From Chara braunii (taxonomy: Eukaryota; Streptophyta; Charophyceae; Charales; Characeae), in the NCBI GenBank assembly GCA_003427395.1, contig BFEA01000105.1, positions 3,228,705 through 3,251,340 of the forward strand: a stretch of DNA of 22,636 nucleotides, given 5' to 3'. Shown one piece after another: positions 16,463 to 22,636 of the stretch. The notes beneath the pieces are model-generated. The model saw only the letters and a list, made by a program, of their open reading frames with translations. It did no database searches and had not been told where the DNA came from. The position numbers and the translations under genes were made by a program. Each line of letters starts with the position of its first letter. Position 1 is the stretch's first letter.

Positions 16463-18098
16463 GAGCCGCCGAGACGACCGCGGTCGCGTCGTCCTTCCGC
16501 CGCTCTAGCCGGGTGCACCAACTGTACATCCCGCGGTCCCTTGCGACATGATAGGTTTCCGCAGGGTAAAGCTTTCCTTCCCTAAGGGGTTGTCACCACC
16601 CTTAAGGGCGTATCCCTACCGAGCTACTGACCCACGTGCGAAAGCTTTTAGATGCAATTGTAGAGGTAGGTTAGCCGAGGGCGTTTGCTCGTTCGCTGTA
16701 GTATATATACGCTTGGTTAACGCCAAGTGGACCCGAGCATCGTCCGTTCCTTAGGGCGCTAATCTCCTAAGTACGAAGCGGACGCCAGCCGACTAGGACG
16801 GTTCCAACCAAGCGTGAAACCCAACATTAATCCTAGTCCCTTTAACACACATTCAAAAGAAAGTTATAACAATCATACATAGTTTCATCGAAAGGAATCG
16901 ACCGTAGTCGATAGAACGATATGTCCAACAATAACTAAAAGAAACCAAATCCTCATTTAATACATCCATTATCACAAGATCAAAATACAATCCGACCGCC
17001 TCAGGTCGAATAGCACAAAACAATCATACAATCGACAACAAGGAGTTCACTATTGAAAATAACATTGATGCTGCCAAGATGGTAGTTGGACAACCTCAGT
17101 TTTGACCTGATGAGACACGTTGTCAAAGTCTTTCATTCCAGCCTACAGCCGACCTGAGATTCGACGCATATCTATCTTCGTCTGTTTCCAATCTTTTGGA
17201 TGACAAGCTGCTTTACGAATGATTCTTGATCAGGGGCATTGCTTGAGGTGTTACATGCCTCTACCTCTAGGAAGTGGTCTAGGGTACTCCTCCTCCTCTC
17301 CCGAGCACAAGACTCGGATCTCAGAAGTCAGGCCGTCTCCACCGAATCGGCAAAGTACCCCCCCGTAGGACTGTCCAGTCTAGGTTAATAACAGGGTTGG
17401 CTCCTAAAGCAACGAACCCCCGTCCCATATGCTTCCTAGAGGCAGAAGATGTGTCCATATACTTCCAAATATTCTCAGTCTTCCAAAGTCCCGGGTAACT
17501 TAGACGGAAAGTATTCAGGAAAAGTAAAAAATGAGAATCATTTGGACAGGTACAGGTGGATAAGGTCATTCAGGATAGAATAGATCAACCCTCAGGAAAA
17601 TACTAAGTCCGTTTGACCTTATTCTGCTTAATTTCAATCGAATTCATTTTATAACACACGTAGAATAACCTTCATCATAACAACAAGTCATTTTTACAAG
17701 CAGACAAACTGGAAGGTAGAAAAAAAACAATCTTTTGCATCAGCCCATGTAGACATAATCAACCTCCTTTGCAAACATTCTTCTACCTACCTGCACACCA
17801 AACCCATAAAACAAGTTCAAAAGAAGACGACAGTATGATCCCAAACTTAAGCCAGACTTTCCACTCACATGCATGACTCGCACAACTTTCCTCTACCTTT
17901 CTTTCGAACATTCAAACGAACAGGGTCAAGCAAAGTGTGGGTTTACACAGGTGTGAAGAGAAGTCTGAGTCATTCTACTAACTGACCTTGAGTGAAGTTT
18001 GATCCGGCCCACTCAAGAAAGCCGGGTAATATTTCAATCAGAAGAAAAAAATCATCGTCGAATATGAAAATATGCGGCCCACATAAAAATACGCGGCT
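16463..18098. other. Long non-coding stretch, CpG-rich then A-rich
   Basis: 16440-16800 is CpG-rich, with a TATATATA near 16700, and could be a piece of an LTR promoter, though no partner copy is visible. 16850-17050 is A-rich with many ATAC/CAATC words. A minus-strand frame at 17321-17569 has a protein-like C-terminal half (HMGRGFVALGANPVINLDW, RGGTLPIRWRRPDF), but no family is recognised. The remainder shows nothing. Confidence 0.35.
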
Positions 18099-18117
18099 CA
18101 CAACTTCACAAGTTGTG
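18099..18117. repeat. 8-bp inverted repeat, 3-nt loop
   Basis: CACAACTT (18099-18106) and AAGTTGTG (18110-18117) are perfect complements around CAC. Confidence 0.9.
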
Positions 18118-18670
18118 GTCGTTTCACTGAACAACGGTCCGCCGCCTTCTCCAAGTGCCTGATCACACCAAGGTTGGGTCCACTAAGATGTTTGAATGAG
18201 ATAACCCTCAAAGAGGGTGCTCCCATGATCCAAATCCACGTCGCCCCAACATCCCGGACAGTCCCAACACAGTCCCCACTGCACCTTCAACACCAAGGAT
18301 GCTCCCCAACCAACTGCAAGTCCACGCCGCCTCTCATCACGTCCACTCACAATAACCACACCAACATGCCGGTCCCGATCACAACAACCAGTCCCACCTA
18401 GTCCTAAACCATCGTCGCAATACCAGGTGGTTCATAACTCAAAACAGCTTGCTCTGCGCGCCGCAAAAGAAAATAAAGGTAGCCCTGGCTGAAAATCGCA
18501 TGTGTCGCGAGCCCCCACTAAAGATGTCTTTCCGGCGCAAACCGTAAAAGTCACAGCTCCAATAACCACTGTCGCGAGCACCCACTCTGTGCCCTCTTCA
18601 TGCCGTTGGTCCACGCACCGCTGTCGCATGGTCCCAACCACGCACCAGCGCTGGCCCAATCTCTTGGCCA
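18118..18670. other. Non-coding, C/A-rich with loosely repeated GTCGCGAGC words
   Basis: GTCGCGAGCCCCCACT and GTCGCGAGCACCCACT near 18506 and 18572 are close copies about 66 bp apart. The composition resembles the flank beyond the foldback element (18967-19200), suggesting that the foldback element inserted into an older repeat cluster. No gene. Confidence 0.35.
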
Positions 18671-18966
18671 TACAACAACCATTTCGTCAAAACGGACATA
18701 TTATATTTTTTAAATGAAATCAAAACTGACTTTTTTTGCCAAAATCCGATCGGAATTTTTTGCTCCTGGGGGTCCGGCGTTCAAGAACGCCGGACCCCCT
18801 ACATGTATCTGGTCTATGGTTGAGACCAGATACCAAAAAAAAAAAAAAAATCCATAGACCAGATACATGTAGGAGCAAAAAATTCCGACCGGATTTTGGC
18901 AAAAAAAGTCAGTTTTGATTTCGTTCAAAAAATATAATATGTCCGTTTTGACGAAATGGCTGTTAT
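18671..18966. mobile_element. Foldback/MITE-like element, 296 bp
   Basis: The outer arms, 18679-18767 and 18871-18960, are inverted copies over about 89 bp, starting CCATTTCGTCAAAACGGACA on each end and ending TTTTTTGCTCCT, with about five mismatches. The match extends weakly to about 18671 and 18966, and TA is present at both outer ends, as for Tc1/mariner-type targets. Inner arms 18800-18819 (ACATGTATCTGGTCTATGG region) and 18852-18870 continue the same fold. The tip holds a 16-nt poly-A. Left arm only: a 32-bp perfect palindrome is inserted at 18768-18799. There is no coding capacity, so it would be non-autonomous. Confidence 0.9.
18768..18799. repeat. 32-bp perfect GC-rich palindrome inside the foldback arm
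   Basis: GGGGGTCCGGCGTTC (18768-18782) and GAACGCCGGACCCCC (18785-18799) are perfect complements with only AA between. The opposite arm has no counterpart at the matching position (18870/18871). Confidence 0.97.
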
Positions 18967-19199
18967 ACCGGGATCCACCATAGACGCCGCGCACCAAAAA
19001 AAATAAGGCGTGAAACTGTCGCTCGCCGCACCGTCAAAACTTGTACCACGCCGCCCCGCAACACCACCTCCATATCACACACAAAAAACTGCCTCGCAGC
19101 ATCTTCCCTCACAATAGTGTTGCCGACGTGCCGTCGGCATAACCTCAATGAAAAAGTTGCTGTCACCGCCAACTTTGGCAGCATTTCCTCACTGACAGC
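18967..19199. other. C/A-rich flank of the 54-bp array
   Basis: GCCGC and CAAAAA words recur without clear periodicity. Probably older, more degenerate repeat units. Confidence 0.35.
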
Positions 19200-19620
19200 G
19201 TCGCTGCCGCCGTACAAAACCGGCAGCGCTTCCGCACCACTGCCGTAAAAACCAGTGCAGCCGCCGCAAAACCCCGGTAGCACTTCTGCACTACTGTTGT
19301 TAAACTCAATGTCGCCGCCGCAAAAAACCGGCAGCACTTCCGCGTCCCTACCAAAAAAATCACAGCTTCCGCCGGAAAAATTTCGGCAGCGCTCCCTCAG
19401 TACTGCCAAAATTCAAAGTTGCCGCCGAAAAAAATCCGGCGGCGCTCCCGCAGCATTGCCAAAAATACATTGCTGCTGCCGTGCAAAACGGACAGAGGCT
19501 CCCCTGCACCGCTTGCCGAAAACCTGACGCCACCCTGCGAAACGGGCAAAGCCTCCCCTGCACCGCAACAAAAATAGTTGCCGCCACCACGCTGTGCAGG
19601 CAGCACCTTCCCTGCACTTC
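19200..19620 (-). repeat. 54-bp (18-codon) degenerate tandem array
   Basis: The anchor CGGCAGC or a variant falls at 19221, 19275, 19329, 19384, 19437, 19489, 19543 and about 19598, i.e. eight units at 52-55 bp spacing. On the minus strand one frame (18963-19409) reads units of 18 residues such as AEVLPVFCGGDIEFNNSS, AEVLPGFCGGCTGFYGSG and AEALPVLYGGSDAVSEE. Beyond 19409 the units shift frame. It could be a repeat-protein relic or simply a minisatellite whose period happens to be a multiple of three. Confidence 0.85.
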
Positions 19621-19853
19621 ACGAAATGAAGCGGTGGCTATGGCAGCCTCCACTCCCGCGCTCACGACAGTCCTCCACTCTACTCCACCTCTCTGCAGAC
19701 CTCCACTCCACCAACAGCACCTCCACCGGCAGCACCGCCCCTTTCCGACAGCACAGCAGCAGCCAGCCAGCATTCACACAAGTGAATGCCGCAACAACAC
19801 TGTCTCAAGTGTGAGGCTGCGAGGTAGAGTGCTGACTTTTATAGCTAGCTGAT
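19621..19853. other. Non-coding, CAGCA/CTCCAC-rich
   Basis: Short CACCTCCAC and CAGCACAGCAG repeats on the plus strand. No recognisable gene. Confidence 0.4.
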
Positions 19854-20102
19854 GGTTGTGGGCAGCTGCTTTGTCCACAACCAGGCAAAATTCGTCGGTG
19901 CTCCTGGCCCTCGATCTAGATCAACGGCCAGGAGCCCGAAGCCTTGGTTTCCCCTTAGGGGAACCAGGGTCATCAGTTCCCTGGAGCACCTGGCCGTTTC
20001 CCTAGGCCAGGTGCTTTTGGAAATGGCTGCACTCAGCCATTCCAGGACTGCCTGTTCAACTGAACACGCATTGTCCCATCAGCCCCTAGAAGCTTCTGGG
20101 GG
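19854..20102. repeat. Chain of seven consecutive inverted repeats
   Basis: In order: (1) 19854-19861/19875-19882 GGTTGTGG, loop containing GCAGCTGC; (2) 19900-19909/19926-19935 GCTCCTGGCC, loop containing the palindrome GATCTAGATC; (3) 19942-19954/19958-19968, about 11 bp with two bulges; (4) 19985-19995/20005-20015 AGCACCTGGCC, 9-nt loop; (5) 20019-20029/20034-20043 GGAAATGGCTG with one bulge; (6) 20053-20058/20061-20066 TGTTCA; (7) 20083-20092/20093-20102 CCCCTAGAAG, one mismatch. Stems 2 and 4 share CCTGGCC/GGCCAGG and could exchange partners. It has no coding frame of note. Confidence 0.9.
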
Positions 20103-20296
20103 TTGCATAAAAAGAAAAGCAGGATTTTTTTTTTGGCATTTTTTATCATGAGGGATATGGTCCCTCAGTCCCTGACTTGTGCTGTATTTTTTTTAGAAAT
20201 GATTTTGTTTTTTTTGCAGGGAAATTAGGTGTTTGAAAAAAATGAAGATGCAAAAATTTAAAACAAATCAACAAAAAAAGGGGCCAGGCTGGGGTT
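20103..20296. other. Poly-T/poly-A rich spacer
   Basis: Several T8-T9 runs and A5-A7 runs (for example near 20125, 20188, 20210 and 20240). No gene. Confidence 0.5.
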
Positions 20297-20349
20297 GGTG
20301 TGTGTGTGTGTGTGTGTGTGTGTGTTGGTGTGTGTGTGTGTGGGGGGGG
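20297..20349 (+). repeat. (GT)n microsatellite
   Basis: About 44 bp of GT dinucleotides with one GG interruption, followed by G8. The His/Thr-rich minus-strand frame over it is an artefact. Confidence 0.97.
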
Positions 20350-20487
20350 TTGTGTATCAACACAGCCATCCCAAAGAAACTTTGGGACATTAGACCAAGC
20401 CTTGTAGTCCATATTAGTCACACACGGCAAACATACAACATCATGTAAGCATAACGGAGCTGTTAGAGTTAAGGGGTTAGGATAGTT

Positions 20488-20560
20488 TTTTTTTTTTTTA
20501 AACCCAACCATAGGGGGGGTGCACGCCCTTAAGTGCGCTTTTCGCCGCCTAGCACCCATA
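20488..20560 (-). other. Possible 3' end of a retroposon (poly-A tail on minus strand)
   Basis: A T12 run at about 20488-20499 is followed on the plus strand by AAACCCAACCATAGGGG and GTGCACGCCCTTAAGTGCGC, so the minus strand ends GGTTGGGTTT plus poly-A, as a SINE or LINE tail would. GTGCACGCCCTTAAGTGCGC folds into a loose hairpin. No LINE protein is detectable upstream on the minus strand. Confidence 0.3.
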
Positions 20561-20578
20561 GGAGCTCATCAGAGGGGT

Positions 20579-20628
20579 TAGCTCAGTAGGCTCCTGTTAG
20601 GAAGGGGTGGGGGAAGGGGTTGGAAGCG
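20579..20628 (+). promoter_or_regulatory. tRNA-like Pol III A box and weak B box (SINE-like)
   Basis: TAGCTCAGTAGG at 20579-20590 matches the A-box consensus TRGCNNAGYNGG at every position, in a tRNA-like context (GGGGTTAGCTCAG). At 20618-20628, GGTTGGAAGCG matches the B box GGTTCRANNCC at 9 of 11 positions, 39 bp downstream, a normal distance. No acceptor stem or anticodon arm can be closed, so this is not a tRNA gene; a tRNA-derived SINE head is possible. Confidence 0.35.
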
Positions 20629-21858
20629 ATTAGCGAGTCTGACCTGAGCTGTCATGGCCTGTGTCGCAGGGTTGTCAGATGTCGCCATAGCTGGAGATGT
20701 AGCCGTAGCGTACCGTCAGCTGGTAGCAATGTAAGCACTGCGTACAACGCACTGTGATGCGTAAGAACAGGCTATGGAACCCGATGCAGTACGCGAGCAG
20801 ACGAGCTCGTTCGTTGATGCAGCGGGGACTCGAGTTACAGGGAGAAGAAGAGTGCGAGGTGGAGGAGCAGAGGTGTTTTAGCATAGCAGTGGGAGGATGC
20901 GTGTACTTGCATTTGTGAGCATATCCGAGTGTGTATAAAAAAGCAATAATTCGTAGTGCGTGTGGTGCTTTTGATTGCAGGTAGGGAAATGCAGGGGTAT
21001 GGGTTGTGTAGTTGGAGCATTTTTTTGGGGGGGTAGGTGACGCCATGTATGTATGTTTGGGAATTGCTTTCATAATGGCGGGGGTATCTTTTGTGTAGGG
21101 GATAGATATGACCTGCTTAGTTTATTTGTTGAAGGCTTCCGTCTGATAGCTTGTCTTGTGTTGGGGGTAGTAGTATCCTTGTATTAGCTCTGTTCGGGGT
21201 CACGATTGTATGGAATTTGTGTTTGGCGAAGTACGTATGGGTGTAATGTAGGAGGAGGGTTTGGGCTTTGGCTGCAAGTCGAAGTGAGTTTTCAACGTTT
21301 CTCCTACTGTGTTTGTCTCGTAGCTTCTCCGCAAGGGATGTATCTAAACTCAGGATCTTTTGGTTTTGTCTTTTATGTATTTCGTGTAGGCATCTGTGCA
21401 ATATTTTGCTGTATGCGGGAAGTATTAGCTATGGAGTACGTAGGAAACGTTGCTTTTCTTGTTTGTCTTTACTGCAGGGTCGTTGTCTTTTGCAGTGTCG
21501 TTTGTGTCGGTTCGGACCGATGTTTTCAGTATGTGTTGGATTGCGCGTTCTTCAGTGTAGACTTGTTTTTTGTTTTACGTGTGTGCCTCCTATGTTGTCA
21601 GGGTATTGACGTAGGTAGGGTTGTGTTCTAGTCTTTAGGGGTTAGTCCAAGGATGTTGTGTATTTACGAGGTGTATTCCTATAATCTGGCTGGAATGGTA
21701 TTCTTCAATTTTTCAGGGCGCGTGAAATCAGTCTAATAGGAGTTATGTTTTGAGTGGCTGTAGTGATGGAGCTTGCCTTGGACGGCGGTTGAGGGTCTTA
21801 TCTGCTAGGGTTTTGCGTTGGCTCCTCCAAATGTCTGTTTCTCGATGATGTGAGGGAC
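20629..21858. other. G/T-skewed stretch without a convincing gene
   Basis: The plus strand is rich in G and T over more than 1 kb, giving Cys/Val/Phe/Gly-rich frames (21206-21631) that look like composition artefacts. On the A/C-rich minus strand, fragments look more protein-like (21117-21401: SLDTSLAEKLRDKHSRRNVENSLRLAAKAQTLLLHY), and KDNDPAVKTNKKSNVSYVLHS lies upstream in another frame, but stops are frequent. A decayed retroelement ORF on the minus strand is possible; no family recognised. Confidence 0.25.
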
Positions 21859-21877
21859 GCCGGACCCGGTTTCCGGT
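21859..21877. repeat. Small hairpin GCCGGA/TCCGGT (copy 1)
   Basis: GCCGGA (21859-21864) and TCCGGT (21872-21877) pair (one G-T) around a 7-nt loop. The surrounding sequence GACGCC...GTTTCC...TTTTTATAA aligns with the end of the window (22592-22625). Confidence 0.65.
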
Positions 21878-21892
21878 TTTTATAATTCTAAA

Positions 21893-21946
21893 GCGGCCGT
21901 CGCATGAACCAGGCCGGAGTGCCTGGATCATGCGACAGCTGGCCGC
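21893..21946. repeat. Large imperfect cruciform
   Basis: GTCGCATGAACCAGGC (21899-21914) and GCCTGGATCATGCGAC (21921-21936) are complementary at 15 of 16 positions, with a 6-nt loop CGGAGT. An outer GCGGCC/GGCCGC pair (21893-21898, 21941-21946) continues the stem after a 4-nt AGCT bulge. It ends directly at the AT-rich block. Confidence 0.92.
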
Positions 21947-21954
21947 CCTTTCCT

Positions 21955-22325
21955 TAAAAATATATATATATATCGTCAAATAGATATTTATATAGTTATT
22001 ATTTAAAATATATATTTTTAATTTATTATTTAATTATAATAAATTTCTAATTTATATTTATTTATTAATTTATAATTTATTCTTTTTTATTTTATATTTA
22101 TATTTATATTTTTAATTTTTTCATTTATTTATTTATTTATTTATTATTTTATTTATTATAAAAATTTTAAAAGTTTTATTTTTTTATTATTATTTTAATT
22201 TATTAATTAATTTTAATTATTATTTCATACTTAAATTTTATTATTTTAAATTATTTTAATTATTATTTCATACTTAAATTTTATTATTTTAAATTATTTT
22301 AAATTTATTTACTTTATTTCTCTAT
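21955..22325. repeat. AT-rich block with a 43-bp tandem duplication
   Basis: About 370 bp of nearly pure A/T with (TA)n, ATTTATTT and TTAATT words; G and C are almost absent. Around 22212-22254 and 22255-22297 the same 43-bp unit (containing TATTTCATACTTAAATTTTA) occurs twice. The composition fits a matrix-attachment-like or AT-satellite sequence; no gene. Confidence 0.9.
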
Positions 22326-22636
22326 TTCTATGGGGAACGAGGATTGCGGGACTGTAGGTGGTGATGAGAATAGGCTTATGTTGACTTGTTGATTTTGTTA
22401 CTCTATAGAAACTACTTGTTGCTATCAAACTTGCCGTATGTTGAATTAGTACTACGGTTGGATGATCGGGGCTTGCAGCTATTTGCTAGTATTTTTTCAC
22501 GGATCTTAGGGTTTGCAGTCACACAGTGNCCCGATCTTAGGGCTTGACCGGTGATGTCTCGCCCTTCGATGGGGCCACCTACCTCTTGTGAGGCACGCCA
22601 GGCCGTTTCCTGGCTTATTGAAATATAAGGGACGCC
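22326..22636. other. Window end, non-coding; direct repeat and hairpin copy 2
   Basis: GATCTTAGGG occurs at 22502-22511 and 22533-22542 with an N at 22529 between. GCCAGG (22597-22602) and CCTGGC (22609-22614) form a 6-bp stem with loop CCGTTT, in sequence similar to that at 21852-21890. The final GGGACGCC matches GGGACGCC at 21854-21861, so a second repeat copy may start at the window edge. No gene is seen. Confidence 0.5.

Noticed and set aside
10803-19620. CRISPR-like reading of the 54- and 55-bp arrays
   Set aside because: Units are contiguous tandem repeats without unique spacers, and the sequence is eukaryotic.
20146-20559. Minus-strand His/Thr-rich 137-codon frame
   Set aside because: Created by the (GT)n microsatellite and poly-T runs.
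21206-21631. 141-codon Cys/Val/Phe-rich plus-strand frame, possible membrane protein
   Set aside because: It follows the strong G/T skew of the strand; no start context, domain or codon pattern supports it.
22502-22542. Interstitial telomere repeat suggested by TTAGGGTTTG
   Set aside because: Only one and a third units of TTTAGGG, not tandem; it is part of a 10-bp direct repeat.

Overview
This is a gene-poor, repeat-dominated piece of a large eukaryotic nuclear genome. I found no operons, Shine-Dalgarno sites, intact host genes, rRNAs or true tRNA genes. It holds remains of at least three retrotransposons, foldback and hairpin DNA, many minisatellites and several microsatellites. The retroelement proteins look like families I associate with charophyte (streptophyte) algae such as Chara. 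That assignment comes from memory of protein style and needs a database search. Four isolated N bases all fall in or beside repeats, so this looks like a scaffolded draft assembly.

Layout. 1-5242: a decayed Ty3/gypsy LTR retrotransposon on the minus strand, with 5' leader sequence reaching toward about 5900. It reads, from high to low coordinates: Gag with a hydrophobic N-terminus, a long coiled coil and a capsid; an RG-rich Gag tail; the linker to RT; reverse transcriptase; RNase H; integrase. The zinc knuckle and protease are missing. The frame is broken by nonsense codons, small deletions, a 158-bp insertion with a 5-bp target duplication, and a 54-bp tandem duplication inside integrase. 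5936-7170: a GTCAACGCC minisatellite, a pyrimidine-rich stretch and a long (CT)n tract. 7170-9660: mostly non-coding, with inverted repeats and a few weak protein-like fragments. 9750-11160: a run of different tandem repeats (58, about 100, 55 and about 20 bp periods).

12331-13682: Gag of a second, unrelated LTR retroelement on the minus strand, frame-broken at both ends, with a zinc-knuckle-like motif in the +1 frame. 14330-16462: the 3' part of a LINE on the minus strand (C-terminal RT/zf-RVT region, 3' UTR, poly-A tail), inserted in sequence upstream of that Gag. 16463-18670: no recognisable gene. 18671-18966: a 296-bp foldback element (MITE-like) with a second perfect hairpin inside one arm. 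19200-19620: a 54-bp (18-codon) tandem array. 19854-20102: seven consecutive inverted repeats in 250 bp. 20297-22636: (GT)n, a tRNA-like A box, a G/T-skewed stretch, a large cruciform, a 360-bp AT-rich block and a diverged copy of a small hairpin.

No cooperative gene system is visible. The main interest is DNA or RNA secondary structure: three groups of hairpins, two of them with base changes that preserve pairing between diverged copies, plus the record of how the retroelements decayed.
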